Shown in pieces: positions 14,560-22,738 of a stretch of 22,738 nucleotides of DNA. Source of the DNA: JBFLVN01 sp040758475 (GTDB lineage: Bacteria; JAGRBM01). The stretch is taken from the NCBI GenBank assembly GCA_040758475.1, contig JBFLVN010000021.1, positions 1 to 22,738 on the forward strand. The letters are read 5' to 3'. The first letter of the stretch is position 1. Each line of letters begins with the position of its first letter. The translations under genes and the position numbers were made by a program. Below the pieces are notes generated by a model. That model made no database searches. It saw only the letters and a list, made by a program, of their open reading frames with translations, and was not told the origin of the DNA.

Positions 14560-14573
14560 AAATACCGGTATTT
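14560..14573. promoter_or_regulatory. Perfect 14-bp palindrome, candidate operator
   Basis: AAATACCGGTATTT, 14 bases after the preceding inverted repeat and 75 bases before the ATG of the giant gene. Together the two suggest regulation of this gene. No known consensus is recognised. Confidence 0.4.
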
Positions 14574-14636
14574 ATTGTGAACCCGGGGATTTCATGCTAA
14601 TCGTGTGGGCCGTTTAAAAATTTGCGGGGACATCTT

Positions 14637-14640
14637 GGAG
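14637..14640 (+). promoter_or_regulatory. Ribosome binding site that fixes the giant gene's start
   Basis: GGAG followed by eight bases (AATACATC) and ATG at 14649. This decides the ATG start over the in-frame TTG at 14622, which lies upstream of this site and has no Shine-Dalgarno sequence. Confidence 0.75.
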
Positions 14641-14648
14641 AATACATC

Positions 14649-17600
14649 ATGGGTTCCCCCCCGCACGGTGGCGCACGAGCGCCCTCCGCCGATCTCTTTC
14701 TATTCCCTGAATCAAACTACCCCGGACACAGAGCATCCCCGGCTCGTTTGCGCCACGGCGGCTGCAAACGGGCAACTCCATTGCTGGCGGTTCTCTTGTC
14801 CCTCGCCTTCGCGGCGGCAGGATGCAGCGGCCAACCGGAGCCCGCCAAGTCTGCGGTAGCCGCCAACCATTCGACCTACATCGCGGGCGGGCTTGCCGTT
14901 CCGGCGGATTCGGCGTTTGAACCGATCACTTGCGCCGGTGGGAACGCTTTCGACAACTGGCGCGATGCCGCGAGCGGCAACGACTACCGGGACATCGTGG
15001 GGGATTCGGGCCGCCCGGCCATGTATTACGCGATCGATTCGACTTATTTCTACATGCGCATCCGGCTGGATGTGAACCCGCTCAAGACCGCGCCGAACGA
15101 TCTCGAACAATTCGGTTGGGGATTCGAGTTCGAGGACAGCAATCCGGCGAACTTCGGTGCCTACGAGTACCTGGTGAACTTGAACGGCAAAACCGATGAT
15201 TTGAAATTCTGGTACAACACGGATTTGAGCGCGGCGGGAGACCCTTCCGATACGGCGGAAACGGAGATCACTTACTACAATTCTTCGACCCCCGGAGTTT
15301 CGACGGCTTTCTGGAATATCGCCCAGGTTGATGGCGATCCGAGCCCTTTTGGGGGGAACACGGACTATTTTTTGACGTTCGTTCTTTACCTCTCAGACCT
15401 CACCACCAATCCCTCGGGTCCCCAGTATTCCCTCTCGGACGCGGTTTACTTGTGGGCGGGCACGAGCAGCAACGGTTCGGCGCTGGCCTCGGACCTCGCT
15501 TGCCACACCGGCAGCGCGGCCGCTGGCGTCCTTAGCTTGGCGCGCACCGATCCCGTCGTCCTCGATCCGAACAAGAAGGCCCAGACCATCGCCGTTTCGA
15601 GTGGCAACAACCAATCCGGGGCGGGGAGCGCGGCCCTGGCCAGTCCCATCGTCGTCCTGGTGAGGGACCGCAACGGCGATCCGCGACCCAATCACTCGGT
15701 CCGGTTCGTGGCCAACAACGGCGGCAGCGTGAGCGCCACGACCGTATTGACGGACGCCAGCGGCCTCGCATCCGTCACGTGGACGTTGGGCCCCACGGAA
15801 GGAACGCAAACCGTCACCGTTACGTCTACCAATGTGGTTGATAATCCGACTCTGGGAACTCCCCTTACGGGTTCTCCGCTTACTTTCTCCGCGACGGCCG
15901 ACAGCACACCACCTAACACAGTGATCGATACCAACCCTTCGAACCCCTCCAACGATCCGACGGGCGATTTCACTTTCTCCTCTCCCGATGCGACGGCCAC
16001 GTTCGAGTGCAAAGTGGACAGCGGCAGTTTTGCCGCGTGCACGAGTCCCTTCGCGACGGCGAGCCTTTCGGATGGCAGCCACACCTTCCAGGTCCGGGCA
16101 AAAGACCCGGCCGGAAACGTGGATGCTTCTCCGGCCAGTTACACCTGGACCATCGATACGGCGGCACCGGATACGGCCATCGATTCGAGCCCGGCCGATC
16201 CCTCGAATGATTCGACAGGGGATTTTACGTTCTCTTCGCCGGATGGGACTGCCACCTTCGAGTGCAAGGTAGATAGTGGCAGCTTCGCGGCCTGTACGAG
16301 CCCCTTTGCTACGGCGAGCCTTTCGGATGGTTCCCACACGTTCCAGGTCCGGGCCAAGGACCCAGCGGGGAACGTGGATGCTTCCCCCGCTTCGTACACC
16401 TGGACGGTGGATACGGCGGCGCCAAATACCGCTATCGATACGAATCCTTCCGACCCGTCGAACGACCCAACGGGGGATTTTACATTCTCTTCGCCGGATG
16501 GGACTGCGACCTTCGAGTGCAAGGTAGATAGCGGCAGCTTCGCGGCCTGCACGAGCGCGTTTGCTACGGCGAGCCTTTCGGACGGCAGCCATACCTTCCA
16601 GGTAAGGGCCAAGGATGCGGCTGGAAATACGGACCTGACGCCGGCCTCTTACACCTGGACCATTGATACGGCGGCACCGGACACGGCGATTGATTCAAAC
16701 CCATTGAATCCCTCCAACGACCCAACCGGGGATTTTACGTTTTCTTCTCCCGATGGGACGGCCACTTTTGAATGCCAAGTGGATGGGGGTGGGTTCACCG
16801 TTTGCACGAGCCCGTTTGCCACGGCAAGCCTTCCGGATGGCAGCCACACCTTTGACGTCCAGGCCGTGGATACCGCCGGAAACGCCGATCCCACGCCGGC
16901 TTCCTACACTTGGGAGGTCGATACGGCGGCTCCGGATACGGCAATCGATTCGAGCCCCAGCGACCCCTCGAACGACCCGACGGGGGATTTTACCTTCTCT
17001 TCTCCGGAAGTGGGCGCCACCTTCGAATGTCAGGTAGACGGCGGCGGATTTGCTGCTTGCACGTCGCCCTTTGCGACTTCCTCGCTGGTGGATGGTTCCC
17101 ACACGTTCGATGTGCAAGCCAAGGACTCCCTGGGGAACACCGATCCCACTCCCGCTTCCTACACTTGGGAAATTGATACGACCGGTCCCGATACCTCGAT
17201 CGATACGAACCCCGCCGACCCTTCGAGCGATCCGACGGGGGATTTCACTTTTTCCTCTCCGGAAGGGGGCGCAACGTTTGAATGCCAGGTGGACGGCGGG
17301 GGTTTTTCGGCCTGCACGAGCCCCTTCGCGACGGGAAGCCTGGCGGATGGCAGCCATACTTTCGAAGTAAGGGCCGTGGATTCCCTCGGAAATCCGGATG
17401 GGACTCCTGCGTCCTATACCTGGACCATCGACACGGGTCCGCCGGATACGGCCATTGATTCGAACCCGGCCGATCCTTCGAATGATCCCACGGGGGACTT
17501 CACTTTTTCTTCGCCGGACGACGGCAGCGCCACGTTCGAATGCAAGGTGGACAGCGGCTCGTTCGCGGCGTGCACGAGCCCCTTCGCGACGGGAGCCCTG

Positions 17601-20600
17601 CTCGATGGATCGCACACTTTCGAAGTGCGGGCCGTGGATGACGCCGGGAACGAAGATGCGACCCCCGCCAGCTACACGTGGGAAATCGACACGGCTTCTC
17701 CGGATACGGCCATTGATACGAATCCTTCCGATCCCTCGAATGACCCGACGGGCGATTTCACTTTCTCCTCGCCCGATGCTTCGGCGGTCTTTGAATGCCA
17801 GGTAGACGGCGGTGGTTTCTCTCCTTGCACGAATCCCTTCGCGACAGCGAGTCTTGGGGATGGGGCCCATACTTTCGAGGTCCGGGCGGTGGATGACGCC
17901 GGGAACGAAGATGCGACTCCGGCCAGCTACACGTGGGAAATCGACACGGCTCCCCCCGACACGGCCATCGATTCCCAACCCAGTGACCCCTCCGCCGATC
18001 CGACCGGCGATTTCACCTTCTCTTCGCCCGACGCTACGGCCACGTTCGAGTGCAAGGTGGACAGCGGCAGCTTCGCCGCCTGCACGAGCCCCTTTGCGAC
18101 GGCGAGCCTTTTGGATGGGTCCCACACTTTCCAGGTGCGGGCCGTCGATGCGGCCGGAAACGAAGATGCTTCCCCCGCTTCCTACACGTGGGAAGTGGAC
18201 ACGGCGTCCCCCGATACGAGCATCGATTCCCAGCCCTCCGATCCCACCAGTGACTCAACGGGGGACTTTACGTTCTCTTCGCCCGACGGGACGGCGACCT
18301 TCGAATGCAAGGTGGACAGCGGCAGCTTCGCCGCCTGCACGACCCCCTTTGCGACGGCGAGCCTTTTGGATGGCTCCCACACCTTCCAGGTGCGGGCCAA
18401 AGACCCGGCCGGAAATACAGACACAACGCCCGCTTCTTATACATGGACCATCGACACAGACCCGCCGGATACGGTGATCGATTCGAACCCGAGCGATCCT
18501 TCCAATGATCCGACGGGCGATTTCACTTTTTCTTCACCCGATGCAACGGCGACTTTCGAATGCCAGGTGGACAGCGGTGGTTTTTCTTCTTGCACGAGCC
18601 CGTTCGCCATGGCGAGCCTTTCGGCCGGGACTCATACTTTCGAGGTTGCCGCCCGAGACCCCGCGGGCAACGTGGACCCGACCCCCGCTTCCTACACGTG
18701 GGAAGTGAGCGCCATTTCCCCTGATACGACGATCGATACCAATCCCGCCGATCCCTCGAACGATCTCACGGGGGATTTCACGTTTTCTTCCGACGACCTG
18801 GGGGCCACGTTCGAATGCCAGGTGGATGGCGGCGGGTTTTCGGCCTGCACGACTCCCCACGCCACGGCGAGTCTTTCGGATGGCAGTCACACTTTTGAAG
18901 TCCGCGCCAAAAACGGGGTTGGAAACGCGGACCCGACGCCCGCTTCTTATACCTGGACCGTCGATACGGGCGCTCCCGACACGGCCATTGATGCGAATCC
19001 CAGCGATCCATCGAACGATCCAACGGGTGACTTCACGTTCTCGTCGCCCGACGGGACGGCCACCTTTGAATGCAAAGTGGATAGCGGCAGCTTCGCCGCC
19101 TGCACGAGCCCCTTCGCGACGGCGAGCTTGTCGGATGGAACCCACACCTTCCAAGTAAGGGCCAAGGATTCGGCGGGGAACACCGATCCGACGCCTGCCT
19201 CCTACACGTGGGACATTGATACCACGCCGCCCGACACTTCCCTTGACTCGAACCCGGCCGATCCTTCCAACGATCCGACCGGTGATTTCACCTTTTCGAG
19301 CGAGGTTGGCGCGAGCTTCGAATGCCAGGTCGATAGCGGAGGGTTTTCTCTTTGCAGTAGTCCCTTTGCGACCCCAAGCCTTTCGGATGGGCCCCACACT
19401 TTCCAGGTCCGGGCGATTGATGAGGCGGGGAATGCCGACCCCACAGCGGCTAGTTACACGTGGGAAGTGGATCTGACGGCCCCGAACACGGCCATCGATA
19501 TGAAACCGGACGATCCTTCGAATGACCCGACGGGAGATTTCACCTTCTCCTCGCCCGATGGGACGGCGACTTTCGAGTGCAAGGTGGATTTGGGAAGTTT
19601 CGCCGCCTGCACGAGCCCCTTTCTTACGGCAAGTCTCTCGGATGGCTCTCACACCTTCCAGGTACGGGCCAAGGACCCAGCTGGAAACCTGGACGCCACG
19701 CCTGCCAGTTACATCTGGACTGTCGATACGGCGGCGCCCGATACCCAGATCGATACGAACCCTTCCAATCCCTCGAACGACGCGACGGGCGATTTCACGT
19801 TCTCTTCGCCCGATGCGGCGGCGGCTTTCGAGTGCCAAGTGGATTCGGGAAGTTTTGCGGCCTGTGCGAGTCCATTTGCGACCGCGAGTCTTTCGGATGG
19901 CAGCCACACGTTCTCTGTCCGGGCTGTCGATCCAGCCGGGAATATGGACGCGACGCCCGCCAGTTACACCTGGATCGTCGATGCCACGGCTCCGGATACG
20001 AGCATCACAGGAAATTCGGGCGATCCCACCAGCGACCCGACGGGAGATTTCACCTTCTCCTCGCCCGATGGGACGGCGGTGTTCGAATGCCGCATCGATA
20101 GCGGCAGCTTCGCCCCCTGTACGAGTCCCTTCGCGACGGGGAGCCTTGGGGATGGTTCCCACACCTTCTACGTTCGGGCGCGGGACCCGGCGGGCAACGT
20201 CGATGGAACGCCCGCCAGCTACACCTGGACGGTGGATACGACGGCGCCGGATACGGCGATCGATACGAATCCTTCCGATCCGTCGAACGATCCGACCGGA
20301 GATTTCATGTTCTCTTCGCCCGACGGGACGGCGATTTTCGAGTGCAAAGTGGACAGCGGCAGCTTTGCCGCCTGCACGAGCCCGTTTGTGACTTCTTCGC
20401 TCGCGGACGGTTCTCACACTTTCCAGGTACGGGCGAAAGACCCCGTTGGCAACGTGGATGCGACGCCCGCCAGCTACACCTGGACGGTGGATACGACGGC
20501 GCCTGAGACCACCATTGTCACGGGCCCGAGCGATCCTTCGCCTTCCGGCACGGCGGATTTCACTTTCTCCGCCGACGAAGGGGGAGTGACCTTTGAATGC

Positions 20601-22253
20601 CAGGTGGACGGCGGCGGATTTGCCGCCTGCACTTCGCCCTTCACCACGGCGGCGCTCGCCGATGGCAGCCACACGTTTGAAGTCCGGGCCGTGGATGCTC
20701 TTGGAAACGCCGACGCCACGCCCGCGTCCTTCACCTGGGAGGTCGCCAAGGATACGGACGGCGACGGCCTTACCGATGTCTTGGAAGGCGTTCTTGGGAC
20801 CGATCCGGAAGACCCCGATAGCGACGGCGATGGCATCGGCGACTTCGTGGAAACCGATGGCGGCCTGCCGACCAACACCGATGGGGATGGCACGATCGAC
20901 GCCCTTGATCTCGACAGCGACGACGACGGCGTGGCCGATGAAGACGAGACCATTGTGGACACGGACTGGGATTTCGTGCCCGATTACCGCGACCTGGACG
21001 ACGATGGCGACGGCATCCTGACGGAGATCGAATACGCCGACGGGCTGGACCTGACCGACGACGATCTGGATGACGACGGCCGCACCAACTGGCTGGATTC
21101 GGATTCGGACGGGGACGGGACCGTGGACGGCATCGAAGGAACGGACGATCCCGACGGCAACGATGTTCCCGGCTACCTGGATTCGGGAGAAGGTAACGCT
21201 TCTTCGACGCAGAGCGATTCGGACGGCGACGGCCTCACGGACGAGGAGGAAGAAGACCTGGGGACTAACCCCCTCAACCGGGATTCGGACGGCGATGGGA
21301 TCAACGACTTCGTGGAGACGGACGGTGGCGATGTCGTCAACACGGACTCGGATGGCCTCGTGGACGCCCTCGATCCCGACAGCGACGAAGACGGCCTTCT
21401 CGATTACCTGGAAGGCGCGGCCGACCGGGATGACGACGGGACGCCTGATTTTCGGGACACGGACGACGACGACGACGGCATTTCGACCGCCGAGGAATAC
21501 GCCGACGGCCTTGCGAGCAGCCACGACCCCGACGGGGATACCCGGCCCAACTGGCTCGACTGGGATTCGGACGGCGATGGGACGAGCGACGGCGCCGACG
21601 GGACGGGAGACGGCGATAGTGACTTGATCGCCTCCTACCTCGACCCGAGCGAAGGGGCCGTGAGCGGCACGGCGGGGGATTCGGACGGGGACGGCCTCAC
21701 GGACGCCCTGGAAGCCTTGCTCGGGACGGACCCGGATCTCTTCGATTCGGATGGCGATGGGATCGGAGATTTCGCCGAAACGAGCGGCGGCACGGACGTG
21801 GATACGGACGGCGACGATACGCCGGATGCATTGGATGATGATTCCGACGGCGACGGCCTTCCCGACGCCCTCGAAGGCCTCGTCGACACGGACGGGGACG
21901 GGACGGCCGATTACCGCGACGAGAACGACGATGGCGACGGCATCTCGACCCTGGACGAGCTCCTGGCCAGCGAAGTCTTCGGGCAGGACATCGACCTGGA
22001 CGGCATCGTCAACTGGCTGGATACGGATTCGGACGGGCAGGGGAACCCGGACGGCGCCGACAGCCTGGGGGATTCGGACCGCGACGGCATCCCGGATTTC
22101 CTCGACCAGCAGCAACTACCCGGCTTCCGGGCCGTGGGCTCGGGCGGCTGCGACCTTCGAAGCGGCTCCGGAGACGCGGGATTTGCCCTGCTGCTCCTCG
22201 GCTTGATCGCGGGTTTCCTGGCGCGCCTTTACCGGCGGAATTCGGCCATTTGA
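14649..22253 (+). CDS. Giant exported Ig-like/TSP3 repeat protein with C-terminal sorting signal
   Basis: A 2534-residue surface or secreted protein. Layout: an unusually long N-terminus (about 40 residues); a hydrophobic signal segment ending 'LAFAAAGC' with possible lipobox Cys59; an unrecognised domain (about 75-295) with 'AFDNWRDAASGNDYRDIVG'; a Big_1-like Ig domain (about 310-415) with 'SGNNQSGAGSAALASPIVV' and 'TDASGLASVTWTLG'; 19 tandem Ig-like repeats (residues 420-2033); an Asp-rich TSP3 region in three super-repeats (about 2035-2489); and a tail of Gly-Gly-Cys2501, a ~20-residue hydrophobic stretch and Arg-Arg. TSP3 repeats bind calcium. The Ig-like repeat type is common in large bacterial adhesins and surface proteins. 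An adhesin or stalk role is inferred. The partial beta-barrel gene follows after 14 bases. Confidence 0.88.
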   Translation: MGSPPHGGARAPSADLFLFPESNYPGHRASPARLRHGGCKRATPLLAVLLSLAFAAAGCSGQPEPAKSAVAANHSTYIAGGLAVPADSAFEPITCAGGNAFDNWRDAASGNDYRDIVGDSGRPAMYYAIDSTYFYMRIRLDVNPLKTAPNDLEQFGWGFEFEDSNPANFGAYEYLVNLNGKTDDLKFWYNTDLSAAGDPSDTAETEITYYNSSTPGVSTAFWNIAQVDGDPSPFGGNTDYFLTFVLYLSDLTTNPSGPQYSLSDAVYLWAGTSSNGSALASDLACHTGSAAAGVLSLARTDPVVLDPNKKAQTIAVSSGNNQSGAGSAALASPIVVLVRDRNGDPRPNHSVRFVANNGGSVSATTVLTDASGLASVTWTLGPTEGTQTVTVTSTNVVDNPTLGTPLTGSPLTFSATADSTPPNTVIDTNPSNPSNDPTGDFTFSSPDATATFECKVDSGSFAACTSPFATASLSDGSHTFQVRAKDPAGNVDASPASYTWTIDTAAPDTAIDSSPADPSNDSTGDFTFSSPDGTATFECKVDSGSFAACTSPFATASLSDGSHTFQVRAKDPAGNVDASPASYTWTVDTAAPNTAIDTNPSDPSNDPTGDFTFSSPDGTATFECKVDSGSFAACTSAFATASLSDGSHTFQVRAKDAAGNTDLTPASYTWTIDTAAPDTAIDSNPLNPSNDPTGDFTFSSPDGTATFECQVDGGGFTVCTSPFATASLPDGSHTFDVQAVDTAGNADPTPASYTWEVDTAAPDTAIDSSPSDPSNDPTGDFTFSSPEVGATFECQVDGGGFAACTSPFATSSLVDGSHTFDVQAKDSLGNTDPTPASYTWEIDTTGPDTSIDTNPADPSSDPTGDFTFSSPEGGATFECQVDGGGFSACTSPFATGSLADGSHTFEVRAVDSLGNPDGTPASYTWTIDTGPPDTAIDSNPADPSNDPTGDFTFSSPDDGSATFECKVDSGSFAACTSPFATGALLDGSHTFEVRAVDDAGNEDATPASYTWEIDTASPDTAIDTNPSDPSNDPTGDFTFSSPDASAVFECQVDGGGFSPCTNPFATASLGDGAHTFEVRAVDDAGNEDATPASYTWEIDTAPPDTAIDSQPSDPSADPTGDFTFSSPDATATFECKVDSGSFAACTSPFATASLLDGSHTFQVRAVDAAGNEDASPASYTWEVDTASPDTSIDSQPSDPTSDSTGDFTFSSPDGTATFECKVDSGSFAACTTPFATASLLDGSHTFQVRAKDPAGNTDTTPASYTWTIDTDPPDTVIDSNPSDPSNDPTGDFTFSSPDATATFECQVDSGGFSSCTSPFAMASLSAGTHTFEVAARDPAGNVDPTPASYTWEVSAISPDTTIDTNPADPSNDLTGDFTFSSDDLGATFECQVDGGGFSACTTPHATASLSDGSHTFEVRAKNGVGNADPTPASYTWTVDTGAPDTAIDANPSDPSNDPTGDFTFSSPDGTATFECKVDSGSFAACTSPFATASLSDGTHTFQVRAKDSAGNTDPTPASYTWDIDTTPPDTSLDSNPADPSNDPTGDFTFSSEVGASFECQVDSGGFSLCSSPFATPSLSDGPHTFQVRAIDEAGNADPTAASYTWEVDLTAPNTAIDMKPDDPSNDPTGDFTFSSPDGTATFECKVDLGSFAACTSPFLTASLSDGSHTFQVRAKDPAGNLDATPASYIWTVDTAAPDTQIDTNPSNPSNDATGDFTFSSPDAAAAFECQVDSGSFAACASPFATASLSDGSHTFSVRAVDPAGNMDATPASYTWIVDATAPDTSITGNSGDPTSDPTGDFTFSSPDGTAVFECRIDSGSFAPCTSPFATGSLGDGSHTFYVRARDPAGNVDGTPASYTWTVDTTAPDTAIDTNPSDPSNDPTGDFMFSSPDGTAIFECKVDSGSFAACTSPFVTSSLADGSHTFQVRAKDPVGNVDATPASYTWTVDTTAPETTIVTGPSDPSPSGTADFTFSADEGGVTFECQVDGGGFAACTSPFTTAALADGSHTFEVRAVDALGNADATPASFTWEVAKDTDGDGLTDVLEGVLGTDPEDPDSDGDGIGDFVETDGGLPTNTDGDGTIDALDLDSDDDGVADEDETIVDTDWDFVPDYRDLDDDGDGILTEIEYADGLDLTDDDLDDDGRTNWLDSDSDGDGTVDGIEGTDDPDGNDVPGYLDSGEGNASSTQSDSDGDGLTDEEEEDLGTNPLNRDSDGDGINDFVETDGGDVVNTDSDGLVDALDPDSDEDGLLDYLEGAADRDDDGTPDFRDTDDDDDGISTAEEYADGLASSHDPDGDTRPNWLDWDSDGDGTSDGADGTGDGDSDLIASYLDPSEGAVSGTAGDSDGDGLTDALEALLGTDPDLFDSDGDGIGDFAETSGGTDVDTDGDDTPDALDDDSDGDGLPDALEGLVDTDGDGTADYRDENDDGDGISTLDELLASEVFGQDIDLDGIVNWLDTDSDGQGNPDGADSLGDSDRDGIPDFLDQQQLPGFRAVGSGGCDLRSGSGDAGFALLLLGLIAGFLARLYRRNSAI
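15906..20747 (+). repeat. 19 tandem coding repeats of about 255 bp (Ig-like domains)
   Basis: Each unit encodes about 85 residues (84-86): a linker '[TA]xxPDTAIDxxPxDPSNDPTG', then 'DFTFSSPDxxATFEC', 'FAACTSPFATASLSDGSHTF', and 'VRAxDxAGNxDxTPASYTWxxD'. A C-x9-C pair (for example 'CKVDSGSFAAC') occurs in every unit, giving 38 cysteines that probably form one disulfide per domain. Two sub-types alternate, with 'CKVDSGSFAAC' or 'CQVDGGGFxxC'. Neighbouring units such as 2 and 3 are very alike at the DNA level, pointing to recent duplication or gene conversion. The last unit (19) is more diverged. Confidence 0.93.
20751..22115 (+). repeat. Threefold TSP3 (calcium-binding Asp-rich) super-repeat
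   Basis: Three blocks of about 155, 154 and 146 codons start at 20751, 21216 and 21678. Each opens with 'DxDGDGLTD', passes through 'LGT(D/N)P...DSDGDGI(G/N)DF', 'DALD', 'DYRDxxDDGDGI' and ends with 'NWLDxDSDG' and a short Gly/Ser linker. The DxDxDG motifs are thrombospondin type 3 calcium-binding loops. The block order shows that a whole ~150-residue unit was duplicated twice. Confidence 0.88.
22137..22250 (+). other. C-terminal sorting-type tail (Cys motif, membrane segment, Arg cluster)
   Basis: The last 38 residues read Gly-Ser-Gly-Gly-Cys2501, a short polar stretch ending in Asp-Ala-Gly, a hydrophobic segment 'FALLLLGLIAGFLA' and 'RLYRR'. This tripartite form matches the MYXO-CTERM/JDVT-CTERM class of signals, which are thought to be cut by CPBP-type intramembrane proteases (family knowledge). 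No such protease is encoded in this window. Which sub-class it belongs to needs a profile search. Confidence 0.65.
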
Positions 22254-22267
22254 AAGAGACCACTCAC

Positions 22268-22738
22268 ATGAACCGGCACCTTTGGCGTTTGGCGGCATTC
22301 TTTTCTTTTTTCTTCGGCGTGGCTTTCGGCGGAACTTCGTCCGCCAGGGCCCAGTCCTTCGACCGCGGGTTCCTCATCCAGCAATTTAGGCCCTCGCCCG
22401 GGGCGTGGGACGTGCTGGCCGTCGAATCCCCCCGCGTCCTTCCGCACCTCGAATGGAACGCGGGTTTCCTGATGAATTACGCGAACGACCCCCTCCGCCT
22501 GGAGGACTCGGGCAGCGGCGGAACGATCGTCAATGTCGTCAGCGGCCAGACGACTTTCGACTTTCTCTTTTCCCTGGGCCTTGGCGAGCGGTACGAAGTG
22601 GGGCTCGTTCTTCCCCTCGTCGTGCACCAGAGCTCGGGCGCGGCCGGGTCTCTTCCGCCCCAGGCGTTTCCGGATAACCCCTGGGGAATTTCCGACATCC
22701 GCCTGAATGCCAAGGCCCGTCTTCTGGAGATGGGTTTC
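22268..22738 (+). CDS. Outer-membrane beta-barrel protein, OmpA-family-like, N-terminal part (cut by the right edge)
   Basis: The frame runs from ATG 22268 to the window end without a stop, giving 157 residues. A signal peptide ('LAAFFSFFFGVAFGGTSSARA', cleavage near residue 28) is followed by 'FDRGFLIQQFRPSPG', 'FLMNYANDPLRLED', 'LGLGERYEVGLVLPLVVHQSS' and 'WGISDIRLNAKARLL'. These alternating amphipathic strands recall the barrel part of OmpA-family proteins in myxobacteria, which often continue into TSP3 and OmpA domains. That continuation lies outside the window, so the call rests on the barrel only. It starts 14 bases after the giant gene, so it is probably in the same operon. An outer-membrane partner or anchor for the repeat protein is an inference. 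Confidence 0.72.
   Translation, partial: MNRHLWRLAAFFSFFFGVAFGGTSSARAQSFDRGFLIQQFRPSPGAWDVLAVESPRVLPHLEWNAGFLMNYANDPLRLEDSGSGGTIVNVVSGQTTFDFLFSLGLGERYEVGLVLPLVVHQSSGAAGSLPPQAFPDNPWGISDIRLNAKARLLEMGF

Larger units (their letters stand above)
14126..14648. other. Non-coding region between tRNA-His and the giant repeat-protein gene
   Basis: These 523 bases hold no convincing gene. The half next to the tRNA is GC-rich and must contain the tRNA promoter, though I see no clear -10/-35 there. The half next to the giant gene (about 14440-14630) is visibly richer in A+T and holds two inverted repeats plus the ribosome site. An 11-base direct repeat GCGTGAAAGGG occurs at 14269-14279 and 14389-14399, exactly 120 bases apart. 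A weak TTGACG (from about 14453) could be a -35, without a good -10 partner. Confidence 0.6.

Noticed and set aside
15906..20747. Regular repeats considered as a CRISPR array
   Set aside because: The ~255-bp period is a continuous coding frame with protein-level conservation, without short repeats and unique spacers.
18534..22115. Open frame of 1193 codons on the minus strand under the giant gene
   Set aside because: The periodic codons of the repeat gene keep the opposite strand free of stops. The predicted protein is a mirror of the repeats with no start context.

Overview
The window looks like chromosomal DNA from a Gram-negative bacterium with a GC content of roughly 60 %. The best hint of lineage is the right end. 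It carries a giant exported protein with Ig-like and thrombospondin type 3 (TSP3) repeats and a Cys-TM-Arg tail of the MYXO-CTERM/JDVT-CTERM kind. After it comes the start of an outer-membrane beta-barrel that resembles myxobacterial OmpA-family proteins. This suggests a former 'Deltaproteobacteria' lineage (Myxococcota or relatives), but the sequence alone does not settle it.

Left part (1-7656). On the plus strand are the C-terminal end of a radical SAM protein, a UbiA-type prenyltransferase, and the chromosome partitioning pair parA-parB. thiD lies on the minus strand, with its stop codon abutting that of parB. Then comes a fused cytochrome c/FTR1 iron permease whose start codon lies inside a good Fur-box match, so iron repression is likely. 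A solitary DNA amino-methyltransferase follows.

Central part (7680-14125), all minus strand. Reading in the direction of transcription there is tRNA-His with its own terminator. Next is a nucleotide-sugar block: a PLP-type sugar enzyme with His in place of the catalytic Lys, a DPM1-like glycosyltransferase, GDP-mannose 4,6-dehydratase, and a 4-ketoreductase-like SDR. Then comes an Fe-S/redox block (bolA, CGFS glutaredoxin, 7Fe ferredoxin) ending at a strong intrinsic terminator, and last an exported TPR protein. The sugar block probably starts from GDP-mannose. The His substitution points to 3-deoxygenation, as in GDP-colitose synthesis, rather than to simple 6-deoxymannose.

Right part (14126-22738). 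A 523-bp non-coding region holds two perfect inverted repeats ahead of the giant gene (2534 codons). The encoded protein has an N-terminal signal with a possible lipobox Cys, an unrecognised domain, a Big_1-like Ig domain, 19 tandem ~85-residue Ig-like repeats each with a C-x9-C pair, a threefold TSP3 super-repeat of Asp-rich calcium-binding motifs, and the C-terminal sorting-type tail. The partial beta-barrel gene starts 14 bases downstream and is probably co-transcribed, so the two likely form a surface module.

No CRISPR array, insertion sequence or phage was seen. I do not see a clearly undescribed system. The most noteworthy items are the doubly anchored repeat protein, the His-type 3-dehydratase beside gmd, and the Fur-controlled cytochrome-FTR1 fusion.
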